64,000 bases of DNA from Pseudomonas sp. GCEP-101. Its GTDB lineage: Bacteria > Pseudomonadota > Gammaproteobacteria > Pseudomonadales > Pseudomonadaceae. Made by a program: the position numbers and the translations under genes. Below are positions 25,780 to 33,871 of the stretch, one piece after another. The notes under the pieces were generated by a model. The model saw only the letters and a program-made list of their open reading frames with translations. It had not been told where the DNA came from and did not search any database. The stretch lies in assembly GCF_025133575.1 (NCBI RefSeq), contig NZ_CP104011.1, forward strand, positions 1-64,000, in the 5' to 3' direction. Every line of letters begins with the position of its first letter. Position 1 is the first letter of the stretch.

Positions 25780-27950
25780 ACCTCGAACTGGTCGACATCC
25801 TCACGTACGTTCTCTATGCGCTGAAGTACCTGGCCATCCTCCTCGCCGCGCTGATGTTCCTGCTCGGCCTGGATGACCTGTTCATCGACCTGGTGTACTG
25901 GGGCCGGGTGCTGGTCAGGCGCTTCCGCATCTACAACCGCTTCGACCGGGCCGACGAGGAACGCCTCTTCGCTGCCCCGGAAAAGCCGCTGGCGATCATG
26001 GTGCCGGCCTGGAACGAGGTCGGCGTGGTGGGCGAGATGGCGCGCCTGGCGGCCTCCACCCTGGACTACGAGAACTACCAGATCTTCGTCGGCACCTACC
26101 CCAACGACCCGCAGACCCAGGCGGACGTCGACGCGGTGTGCCTGCACTACCCCAACGTGCACAAGGTGGTCTGCGCGCGCCCCGGCCCCACCAGCAAGGC
26201 CGACTGCCTGAACAACATCATCGATGCCATCCTGCGCTTCGAGGCCGACGCCCGGGTCGAGTTCGCCGGCTTCATCCTGCATGACGCCGAAGACGTGATC
26301 TCGCCGCTGGAGCTGCGCCTGTTCAACTACCTGCTGCCGGCCAAGGACCTGATCCAGATCCCGGTCTACCCCTACGCCCCGGAATGGACCGGCTTCACCG
26401 CCGGCCACTACGTCGACGAGTTCGCCGAGAACCACGGCAAGGACGTGCCGGTGCGCGAGGCGCTGACCGGCCAGGTGCCCAGCGCCGGCGTCGGTACCTG
26501 CTTCAGCCGCCGCGCCATCGCCGCGCTGCTGGAAGACGGCGACGGCATCGCCTTCGACGTGCAGAGTCTCACCGAGGACTACGACATCGGCTTCCGCCTC
26601 AAGCAGAAGGGCATGAAGTGCATCTTCGCCCGCTACTCCATCACCGACCCGCAGCTGGCGCTCAAGAGCGACTGGGTGCCGGGCATGGACCGGCGCTTCT
26701 CCCAGGTCATCTGCGTGCGCGAGCACTTCCCGCGCACCTGGCAGCACGCCATCCGGCAGAAGTCCCGGTGGATCACCGGGATCGTCTTCCAGGGCACGCG
26801 CAACCTGGGCTGGAGCAGCAAGACCATGCTCAACTACTTCCTCTGGCGCGACCGCCGGGGGCTGATCGCCTACCTGCTGAGCTTCCTGGTCAACCTGCTG
26901 TTCCTGGTGCTGATCACCCTGTGGCTGATCACCACCCTGTCGCCGGACGCCTGGCGCTTCCCGTCGATCCTCGAAGGCAGCCAGCTGCTGGTGGTGCTGC
27001 TGTTCCTCAACGGCCTGATGCTGCTCAACCGGCTGTTCCAGCGCTTCTGGTTCGTCACCCGTTTCTACGGCATCTTCGAGGGGCTGCTGTCGGCGCCGCG
27101 GATGATGTGGAGCAACTTCGTCAACTTCTTCGCCAACCTGCGCGCGCTCAAGCAGGTCATGGAAATGGGCGACTCGCGCCGCGTGGCCTGGGACAAGACC
27201 ACCCATGAGTTCCCCGCCCTCGCCGGCCCGCAGCGCACGCCCCTGGGCCAGCGCCTGATCGAACAGGGCCTGATCACCGAGGAACAGCTGCAGTCGGCAC
27301 TGACCAGCCCGATCCGCCGGCGCCTGGGCCGCGAGCTGCTGCTGCGCGAGCTGATCACCAGCACCCAGCTGGTCAGCACCCTCGCCGAGGAACTGGGCGA
27401 GGAATGGGCGCCGCTCAACCCCTTCACCCTCGATGCGAGCCTGATCGAGGCGTTGCCGCGCAAGCTGGCGCTGCGCTATGCGGTGCTGCCGGTCGCCGAG
27501 GAAGGCAAGACCCTGGTGCTGGCCAGCGAGCAGCAGATCAGCCAGGTCTCCCTCGGCGCCATCAGCCGTCAGCTCAAGCGCCCGGTGCGGGGCCGCCTGG
27601 CGCCGCAGGGCCGCGTCACCCTCGGCCTGCGCCACTGGTACGGCGGCCGCCACCAGACCGAGGAAACCCGCGCCATCATCGACGTGCTGCGGCAGCGCCA
27701 GGGCGACGAGGCGCTGATGGAACGCCTCAGCGGCCACGTGGTGATGTTCGGCTCCCTGCTGCAAGTGCGCGGGATGGTGCCGCCGAGCCTGTTCAACCAG
27801 GCCCTGATCGACTTCGACCCGGAGCAGGACTCCCTCGGCGAACACCTGATCAAGCGCGGCATGATCACCCAGCAGGTGCTCGAGGAAGCACTCCAGGAAC
27901 AGGCCAGCGAACAGCACGAGGCCTATCGCATCGTCCGGGAGGCCGTGTGA
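25776..27950 (+). CDS. nfrB: NfrB-like membrane glycosyltransferase with two MshEN-like c-di-GMP-binding modules
   Basis: 724 residues. An N-terminal membrane segment (about 10-35) precedes a processive GT2 domain with VPAWNE at 76-81, the DxD-type HDAED at 169-173, TEDYD at 267-271 and QKSRW at 328-332. Hydrophobic segments follow at about 362-388 and 401-418. Then come two MshEN-like modules: PLGQRLIEQGLITEEQLQSA at 489-508 with its partner RRLGRELLLRELI, and a second near 668-712 (FGSLLQVRGMV, SLGEHLIKRGMI). Matches E. coli NfrB (phage N4 adsorption protein B), a c-di-GMP-activated polymerase of the N4-receptor glycan. It overlaps wecB by ATGA and nfrA by GTGA. Confidence 0.88.
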   Translation: MNLELVDILTYVLYALKYLAILLAALMFLLGLDDLFIDLVYWGRVLVRRFRIYNRFDRADEERLFAAPEKPLAIMVPAWNEVGVVGEMARLAASTLDYENYQIFVGTYPNDPQTQADVDAVCLHYPNVHKVVCARPGPTSKADCLNNIIDAILRFEADARVEFAGFILHDAEDVISPLELRLFNYLLPAKDLIQIPVYPYAPEWTGFTAGHYVDEFAENHGKDVPVREALTGQVPSAGVGTCFSRRAIAALLEDGDGIAFDVQSLTEDYDIGFRLKQKGMKCIFARYSITDPQLALKSDWVPGMDRRFSQVICVREHFPRTWQHAIRQKSRWITGIVFQGTRNLGWSSKTMLNYFLWRDRRGLIAYLLSFLVNLLFLVLITLWLITTLSPDAWRFPSILEGSQLLVVLLFLNGLMLLNRLFQRFWFVTRFYGIFEGLLSAPRMMWSNFVNFFANLRALKQVMEMGDSRRVAWDKTTHEFPALAGPQRTPLGQRLIEQGLITEEQLQSALTSPIRRRLGRELLLRELITSTQLVSTLAEELGEEWAPLNPFTLDASLIEALPRKLALRYAVLPVAEEGKTLVLASEQQISQVSLGAISRQLKRPVRGRLAPQGRVTLGLRHWYGGRHQTEETRAIIDVLRQRQGDEALMERLSGHVVMFGSLLQVRGMVPPSLFNQALIDFDPEQDSLGEHLIKRGMITQQVLEEALQEQASEQHEAYRIVREAV

Positions 27951-30900
27951 AACCGCAACAAACCCTGCTTTACGGCCTGATCCTGGCGAGCATCGCCGCA
28001 CCGCTGGCCCAGGCCGCCGACGACCAGCTCAGCGAGTTCCAGCGCTTCCGCAGCTTCCCGTACCTCGACAAGGGCTACAAGGAAGCGAAGAAGAACAACT
28101 GGGCGGAAGTCGAACGCCTGATGCGCCACCTGCTCGACCGCGTGCCGAACAACACCGAGGCGCGCGCCCTGCTGATCCAGTCCCTGTCCAAGCAGCAGCG
28201 CTTCGCCGACGCCGAACGGGAAGCCCAGGCCCTGGCCGGCACCGATGCCGGCGCGCGAGTGCTCACCGAGTTGCGCCTGGACCTGATCGAGAACGGCCCG
28301 CCGCCCGAGGCCCAGGTCAACCAGTGGCTGGCCCACACCAGCAACGCCAACGAACGCGTGCGCCTGTGGCAGGCCTACAGCCTCAAGCTTGGCCAGACCC
28401 AGGGCGCCGCCAAGGCGCTGGACTGGCTCGGCACCCTGCCGCCGGGCAACGACGGCCGCGTGCTGCGCGAAGCCCGCGCCAACTGGGCCGAACAGCTGCG
28501 CGACTGGGACACCACCATCGCCCAGCTGGCGCCGCTGGCCGCCGCCCACCAGTTGTCCGCCGAGGACTGGCACCGCCTGGCCAACGCCTACGCCCAGCGC
28601 CTGGATGAGAAACCGCTGGAGCAACTGCTGCAGCAGGCGCCCGATGCCAGCGCCGCGCGCCAGGCACGGCTGGCACTCATCGACCGCGCCATCGCCGTGG
28701 AGCAGACAGAGGTCGCCAAACGCTGGCTGCTCACCCTGCCCGAGCAGGACCGCAACGACCCGACGCGCCGGGCGCAACTGCTGGAAGTCGCGCGCGACAG
28801 CGCCGATGCCCCGCTGGTAACCCAGCTCAGCGACGAGCAGAACCGCCCGTGCCTGGAAACCACCGAATGGCTGTCGCGCCACGACCAGGCCGCCGCACGG
28901 GCCAAGTTGCAGCAGTGCAAGCCCGCGGACGACCCGAAGACCTGGCTGGTGCTCGCCCAGCGCCTGGACGCCACCGACCTGCTGGAAACTACCCGGCTGC
29001 CGGAACCCTGGGACACCGCCCGGCGCGACCAACTGATCGACGCCTGGCGCCGTCAGGGTCGCACCGACCTGGCGCTGGCGTGGCTCTCGCGCCAGCCGCA
29101 GACGCCCGACACCGTGCGCCAGCGCGCCGAGCTGCTGCAGGCCCGTGGCCGCACCGGCGAAGCGGCGGCGCTATGGGAACAGCGCTACCGCCAGACCGGC
29201 GACCTGCGGGCGTTGGACCAGGCCAGCTACCTCGCCCTCAACGCCGGGCGCACCGAGCGCGCCAAGCAGCTGCTGGAAAGCGCCTATGACCGCCGTGGCG
29301 GCAACCTGCCGCCCACGCTGCTGCAACGACTGGCCAGCATCCACGCGCGCAGCGACACGCCGCTGGACGTCGCGCGCATCGAGGCGCTGCTGCCCAAGGC
29401 CGACCCGGTCTCGCGCGGCTACCTGCTCGGCCGCCTCGCCGAAGCCGGGCGCTGCGACGCCCTGCAGCGCTACCTTAGCCCGGACTCCAACACCCCCGGC
29501 GAACTGCGCGCCCTCGGCCGCTGCGCCATGCCCGCGCGGCCTGGCGAGGCGGTGGTCTACTACCAGGCCGCCCTCGCCCACGGCGACAAGGACAGCCAGT
29601 TGCCGCTGGCCTATGCCCTGGAAGCCGCCGGCGATCCGGCCGGCGCGCTGCGCATCTTCAACGCCCTGCCGCCCGGCGAGCTCAACGACAACGCCCGCCT
29701 GACCGCCAGCCGCGCCGCACTGCTCACCCACGACAACGCCGCCGCCGAGCGCTACTGGCAGCAGGCGAAGAAGGACAGCGCCGACGACTGGGCCCTGGGC
29801 GCCAACATCGCCGACGCCCGTGGCGACTATGCCGAGGCCCTGTCCCGGCACCGCGAAGCACTGCAGCACGAACCCAACGGCCAGCACTTCTACAATGCCG
29901 CCGGCAGCGCGCAGAAGGCCGGCGACAAGCAGCAGAGCAAACTCTGGCTGGCCGAAGCGGTGCGCCGCGAACCGAACAACCCACGCTTCCGCGCGGACTA
30001 CGGCATGCGCCTGGCCGGCACCGACACGCCGCAGGAGCGCCGCACCGCGATCCCCTACCTGGAACGCGCAACCCGCGATTACCCCGAGGACTTCCGCCTG
30101 GGCGAGACCCTCGCCTGGCGCTACGACGAAGCCGAGGACAGCTTCGCCGCCCGCCGCGAGCTGCGCCGGGTGATCGATCTGGAGCAGGACCCGGTGGCCG
30201 CCGACGACGAATACGGCAGCCTGGAAGCCCGGCGCTATCGCCAACGCCGCGCGCACCAGGTGATGTCCCAGCGCGACAACCTGACCATTGCCAGTACCTG
30301 GTCGCCGGCCGGCGTCACCACGGTGCCAATCCTCAACGACAACATCCAGACCGGCGACCGCCGCCGCGCGCAATCGCAGAACCTACAGACCTTTATCTGG
30401 GACCATGCGCTGGGCGAGGAACCGACGCGTAACGGCAGCACCCTCTCCGTGTACGGGCGGGCGATCGCCGGCAACGAAGGCCGCAAGAAATACACCCAGA
30501 CCCTCGCCGCCGGCTTCGGCCTGCGCTACAAGCCCTTCGGCGACTACAACCTCAACCTCTACAGCGAGTTGTACAAGCAGAACACCGTGAAGGACAGCGG
30601 CGATTCCGGCCTCACGTTCGAAGGCTTGCGCTGGCACGAGATCGGCACCCCCGAGAAGTTCGAGCGCTACATTCGCAAACGCGACCAGTACGGCCAGACC
30701 TCCACCGACTTCCTCCTGCGCGCCACCGCCTCCTTCCTCGACCAGGGCGACTACCGCAACGACTGGCGCGTGGACGAGAGCGACTGGGACGAGCGCTTCC
30801 TCTACACCGACCTGGCCTGGTGGACCCACGCCGGCGATCACCAGTGGGTCTCGCGCTACCAGCAGGGCCACACCTGGAAACTGCCGGTGGACTCGCCGCA

Positions 30901-31132
30901 GACGATCATGCCCTACGGCTTCGCCGAGTTCTCCGCGCAGGACCCGAGCAACGACTGGCGCCAGGACCTGCGCAGCGGCGTCGGCCTGCGCTGGCAGTAC
31001 TGGTACGGCGACGATCGCTACAACGCCTACCGCGCCCATGTCACCGTGCGCACCGAGTACCAGCTGGGCATGGCGGGCAATCTCTATGAAAAGGCCAACG
31101 GCTGGCTGGTGGGACTCGAGGTGAACTTCTGA
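27947..31132 (+). CDS. nfrA: NfrA-like outer-membrane TPR protein (phage N4 receptor-type)
   Basis: 1061 residues starting at GTG 27947 inside the nfrB stop (GTGA overlap, GGGAGG upstream). A signal peptide ending in PLAQA, then roughly 750 residues of TPR-like helical repeats. The last 300 or so residues are rich in alternating aromatic residues, e.g. LNLYSELYKQNTVKDS and YNAYRAHVTVRTEYQLGM, and end in LVGLEVNF, a beta-barrel-like terminus. This is the NfrA layout: a periplasmic scaffold and an outer-membrane exporter of the NfrB product. A frame opening at 27404 is an out-of-frame extension over nfrB and is not used. Confidence 0.87.
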   Translation: MKPQQTLLYGLILASIAAPLAQAADDQLSEFQRFRSFPYLDKGYKEAKKNNWAEVERLMRHLLDRVPNNTEARALLIQSLSKQQRFADAEREAQALAGTDAGARVLTELRLDLIENGPPPEAQVNQWLAHTSNANERVRLWQAYSLKLGQTQGAAKALDWLGTLPPGNDGRVLREARANWAEQLRDWDTTIAQLAPLAAAHQLSAEDWHRLANAYAQRLDEKPLEQLLQQAPDASAARQARLALIDRAIAVEQTEVAKRWLLTLPEQDRNDPTRRAQLLEVARDSADAPLVTQLSDEQNRPCLETTEWLSRHDQAAARAKLQQCKPADDPKTWLVLAQRLDATDLLETTRLPEPWDTARRDQLIDAWRRQGRTDLALAWLSRQPQTPDTVRQRAELLQARGRTGEAAALWEQRYRQTGDLRALDQASYLALNAGRTERAKQLLESAYDRRGGNLPPTLLQRLASIHARSDTPLDVARIEALLPKADPVSRGYLLGRLAEAGRCDALQRYLSPDSNTPGELRALGRCAMPARPGEAVVYYQAALAHGDKDSQLPLAYALEAAGDPAGALRIFNALPPGELNDNARLTASRAALLTHDNAAAERYWQQAKKDSADDWALGANIADARGDYAEALSRHREALQHEPNGQHFYNAAGSAQKAGDKQQSKLWLAEAVRREPNNPRFRADYGMRLAGTDTPQERRTAIPYLERATRDYPEDFRLGETLAWRYDEAEDSFAARRELRRVIDLEQDPVAADDEYGSLEARRYRQRRAHQVMSQRDNLTIASTWSPAGVTTVPILNDNIQTGDRRRAQSQNLQTFIWDHALGEEPTRNGSTLSVYGRAIAGNEGRKKYTQTLAAGFGLRYKPFGDYNLNLYSELYKQNTVKDSGDSGLTFEGLRWHEIGTPEKFERYIRKRDQYGQTSTDFLLRATASFLDQGDYRNDWRVDESDWDERFLYTDLAWWTHAGDHQWVSRYQQGHTWKLPVDSPQTIMPYGFAEFSAQDPSNDWRQDLRSGVGLRWQYWYGDDRYNAYRAHVTVRTEYQLGMAGNLYEKANGWLVGLEVNF

Positions 31133-32007
31133 TGCGCCGTCTGCTTTACGCCCTCGCCCTGCTCGTCACCGCCGTTGCGGCACGGGCCGATGATCGCCTG
31201 TTCTACCAACCGCTGAATGTCGACGCGTCGCTCAGCGATGCGCAGTGGCAACAGATCTGGCGCGCCAGCGCGGCCCAGGGTGCGAAGACCCTCATCGTGC
31301 AGTGGACCGCCTACGGCGACTCCGACTTCGGCGGAGCCAACGGCTGGCTCGCGCGCGCCCTGAAGAGCGCTCACGACAATGGCCTGCAACTGATCCTCGG
31401 CCTGTACATGGACCCGGCCTACTACCAGCGCCAGGGCGAGCTCGACACGCCCGGCCTGGAAGCCTACTGGCAACACCAGCTCGGCCGTTCCCTGGCCCAG
31501 CAGCGGCAAGTCAGCGCGCAGTGGCAATTGCCGGTCGCCGCCTGGTACCTGCCGATGGAGCTGGACGACTGGAACTTCCAGGCCGTCGAGCGCCGCCAGG
31601 CCCTGCAACGGCAGCTCAAGGACTTCGCCGGACAACTCAAGGCGCCGCTGCAATTGAGCGCGTTCTCCGGCGGCAAACTGGCGCCGCAGGTGTATGGCAA
31701 CTGGCTGGGGCAGATCGCCGGGCTCGGCGTGCAGGTCTGGTGGCAGGACGGCGCCGGCACCGGTGCGCTGCCCGAGCGCGTGCGCCAGGCCTACGCCGGT
31801 GCCCTGCCCTGCTCGGTCGGCATCGTCCGCGAGGCCTTCCGCCAGACCAGCGCCGCCGGCCAGGCGTTCCGCGCCGAGCCCGCCGCGCCTTCCACGGTCT
31901 CCAGCGGCTGCCACCCCAGTGCCGTGTTCGAGGTGCGCTATCGCCCCTGGGGCAAGCTGCTGCTAGACAACCAGCGCGCCCACAGCGGCACCGCCGCCAC
32001 GCCCTGA
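31132..32007 (+). CDS. Secreted protein of the nfr operon, probable TIM-barrel (DUF4434-like)
   Basis: 291 residues with a signal peptide (LLYALALLVTAVAARA). The mature protein begins DDRLFYQPLNVDASLSDAQWQ. Segments such as TLIVQWTAYGDSDFGG, GLQLILGLYMDPAYYQ and AAWYLPMELDDWNF resemble the strand-loop edges of a glycoside-hydrolase-like TIM barrel, with acidic residues at strand ends. It overlaps the nfrA stop (TGATG). Inference: a periplasmic enzyme trimming or modifying the NfrB polymer, perhaps the counterpart of the third E. coli nfr gene (ybcH, from memory). The family call is not certain. Confidence 0.68.
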   Translation: MRRLLYALALLVTAVAARADDRLFYQPLNVDASLSDAQWQQIWRASAAQGAKTLIVQWTAYGDSDFGGANGWLARALKSAHDNGLQLILGLYMDPAYYQRQGELDTPGLEAYWQHQLGRSLAQQRQVSAQWQLPVAAWYLPMELDDWNFQAVERRQALQRQLKDFAGQLKAPLQLSAFSGGKLAPQVYGNWLGQIAGLGVQVWWQDGAGTGALPERVRQAYAGALPCSVGIVREAFRQTSAAGQAFRAEPAAPSTVSSGCHPSAVFEVRYRPWGKLLLDNQRAHSGTAATP

Positions 32008-32018
32008 CACGCCTCGCA

Positions 32019-32056
32019 GCCTGCGCGCCCCGCCCGCTTGCGCGGGGCGCGCAGGC
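32019..32056 (+). terminator. Strong hairpin between the nfr operon and the GGDEF gene
   Basis: A 15-bp perfect stem (GCCTGCGCGCCCCGC / GCGGGGCGCGCAGGC) with an 8-nt loop starts 12 bp after the stop. No U-tract follows, so it may be a rho-independent terminator of poor quality, an mRNA-end protector, or an attenuator controlling the diguanylate cyclase. Confidence 0.5.
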
Positions 32057-32103
32057 TTCGGCTATGCTCGCGCGAGCGACCCCACACTCGCACAGGGCAG
32101 TTC

Positions 32104-33171
32104 ATGTTCAAGACCATCGAGTCCGAAATACTCAAGCAAAGCGTCCCGGCCGGGATCAGGGCCGAATTCCTCCAGCACGACTTCGAGCGACTCCACGGCT
32201 TCAGCCTGCTGGTCTATGCGGTAAGCGCCGCCATGTGGCTGCTCTTCGACCTCATCGTCAGCTTCCAGGCCGGCCAGGGCTTCACCTATGTCTCGGTGAT
32301 CTTTCTCGGCGTGTTCTTCCTCATCACCGTCCTGGCCAGCCTGGTACGCCGGGCCGTGCATTTCTACTGGCTGAACCTGGCGTTCGTCATCACCTTCAGC
32401 CTTGGCGCGCGCCTGGTGATCGACGGCCTGCCGGAACTGCTGCGACCGGCGTGGCTGGTCATTGCCGCCGCCTCGGTGCTGTACAGCGCCACCGCTCTGC
32501 CGCTGAACACGCTCGCGTTCTATTCCGTGCTGGCCGTGACCTGGGTGTTCCTCAACCCGCTGCTGGGCGACGTGCCCGCCCTGGATGCCCGGCGCAGCAT
32601 GCTGGTCTGCTACCCGCTGTTCATCAGCGCGCTGTCCGTCTACGTGTTCAACCACCTGAGCAAATCCAAGCTGTACAACTACGCCATGGCGCGCCTGCTG
32701 ATGGACCAGGCCTACCTCGACGCGCTCACCGGCATTCCCAACCGCCGCTCGTTCATGACCCGCGTCGGCCAGCGCCTGCCGGACGATGGCGAACAACGCT
32801 ACCTGGCGATGGTCGACATCGACCATTTCAAGCGCGTCAACGACACCTACGGGCATGACATCGGCGACGAAGTGCTGACACGCGTCGCGCGCACCATCCA
32901 GCAGGAAATGCAGGACTTCGAATTCGCCCGCCTGGGCGGCGAGGAGTTCGGCCTGTACCTGTGGGGCATCAGCGTGGAGGACGCCCAGGCGCGGGTCGAA
33001 CGGCTGCGCCGCGCCACCGCCGAACTGCCGGGTACGCCAACCGTCACCATCAGCCTGGGCCTGGCCCACCTCAGCGCCGACGGCACCCTGAGCCAGGCGC
33101 TGATCAAGGCCGACCAGGCGCTGTACGACGCCAAGCACAACGGCCGCAACCGGGTGACCTATTCGCCGTGA
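32104..33171 (+). CDS. Membrane diguanylate cyclase (GGDEF domain)
   Basis: Makes c-di-GMP from two GTP. It has 355 residues. About six hydrophobic segments lie between residues 33 and 183. A GGDEF domain follows from about 200 (LDALTGIPNRRSF, then VDIDHFKRVNDTYGHDIGD) with an active GGEEF at 278-282. The RxxD inhibition site expected at about 269-272 reads MQDF, so product feedback is probably missing. The start is the ATG at 32104 with AGGG upstream. It follows the nfr operon on the same strand, 96 bp away across a hairpin, and plausibly supplies c-di-GMP to the MshEN modules of NfrB. Confidence 0.9.
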   Translation: MFKTIESEILKQSVPAGIRAEFLQHDFERLHGFSLLVYAVSAAMWLLFDLIVSFQAGQGFTYVSVIFLGVFFLITVLASLVRRAVHFYWLNLAFVITFSLGARLVIDGLPELLRPAWLVIAAASVLYSATALPLNTLAFYSVLAVTWVFLNPLLGDVPALDARRSMLVCYPLFISALSVYVFNHLSKSKLYNYAMARLLMDQAYLDALTGIPNRRSFMTRVGQRLPDDGEQRYLAMVDIDHFKRVNDTYGHDIGDEVLTRVARTIQQEMQDFEFARLGGEEFGLYLWGISVEDAQARVERLRRATAELPGTPTVTISLGLAHLSADGTLSQALIKADQALYDAKHNGRNRVTYSP

Positions 33172-33187
33172 CGACGGCATCGAGCGC

Positions 33188-33217
33188 AAACAAAAAAGGC
33201 CCGCGAATGCGGGCCTT
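33188..33217 (-). terminator. Terminator of tRNA-Arg(CCT)
   Basis: The 9-bp stem AAGGCCCGC / GCGGGCCTT at 33196-33217 with a 4-nt loop is followed on the minus strand by T6GTTT. It starts 8 bp after the tRNA 3' end. It may also stop transcription of the diguanylate cyclase gene from the other side. Confidence 0.88.
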
Positions 33218-33224
33218 GGTGTGC

Positions 33225-33301
33225 TGGTGTCCCGGAGAGGGGTCGAACCTCCAACCTTCCCCTTAGGAGGGGGACGCTCTATCCAATTGAGCTACCGGGA
33301 C
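33225..33301 (-). tRNA. tRNA-Arg (anticodon CCT)
   Basis: A cloverleaf reads on the minus strand: the acceptor stem GTCCCGG pairs with CCGGGAC, the D arm is GCTCAATTGGATAGAGC, the anticodon loop CTCCTAA carries CCT, and the T arm contains GGTTCGACC. The CCA end is encoded (33225-33227). 77 nt. Confidence 0.96.
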
Positions 33302-33387
33302 AATCGGGTCGGCATGTTAACCACCGACAAGCGTTTTGTCATGCCGCCGCCACCGGCGCGGTTCATAATTTCGCCTTCAGTCGGAGA

Positions 33388-33870
33388 ATGACCATGACCA
33401 CAGACGACGGCGCCCTGCCCGATTCCCCCTTCGCCACCTTCGATGTGCGCGTCGCCACCGCCGACGATGCGACCACCCTGGCGCCGCTGCTGCAGCAACT
33501 GGGCGCACAGGATCCGCTGCCCGATACCGCCCTGCTCGCACTCGCCCTGAGCAACCCCCCAGCAGCGCGGGTGACGCTGGTGGCCGAGCGCGACGGCGCC
33601 CTGCTGGGCACCTGCACCCTGCACCTGATCGAGCACATCGCCCACGGCTTCGCCCGCTCGGCGATTCTCGAGGACATGGTGGTGGACAGCCGCGCGCGCG
33701 GCCAGGGCGTCGGCCAGGCGCTGATCGGCCGGGCGGTGGAATGGGCGCGGGACTGGAAGTGCTACAAGCTCGCGCTTTCCAGCCACCAGGACCGGGAAAT
33801 GGCACACCGCTTCTACGCCGCCATGGGCTTCGCGCCGCACGGGGTCAGCCTGGCGCTGCCGCTGGACTGA
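33388..33870 (+). CDS. GNAT family N-acetyltransferase
   Basis: 160 residues with the acetyl-CoA-binding motif A SRARGQGVGQALIGRAVEWA at about 108-127, the preceding strand ILEDMVVDS and the C-terminal AHRFYAAMGFAPHG, all typical of GNAT acetyltransferases. The substrate cannot be told. The start may be ATG 33388 or ATG 33394; a GGAG stands 5 or 11 bp before them. It ends 1 bp from the end of the convergent phnN; the pairing recalls PhnN/PhnO of phosphonate clusters, but PhnO identity is not shown by the sequence. Confidence 0.8.
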   Translation: MTMTTDDGALPDSPFATFDVRVATADDATTLAPLLQQLGAQDPLPDTALLALALSNPPAARVTLVAERDGALLGTCTLHLIEHIAHGFARSAILEDMVVDSRARGQGVGQALIGRAVEWARDWKCYKLALSSHQDREMAHRFYAAMGFAPHGVSLALPLD

Positions 33871-33871
33871 C

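Noticed and set aside
27404..27946. Frame extending nfrA upstream over nfrB
   Set aside because: Low-complexity Arg/Ala/Gly/Pro sequence out of frame with nfrB. The GTG at 27947 has a ribosome site and a signal peptide.
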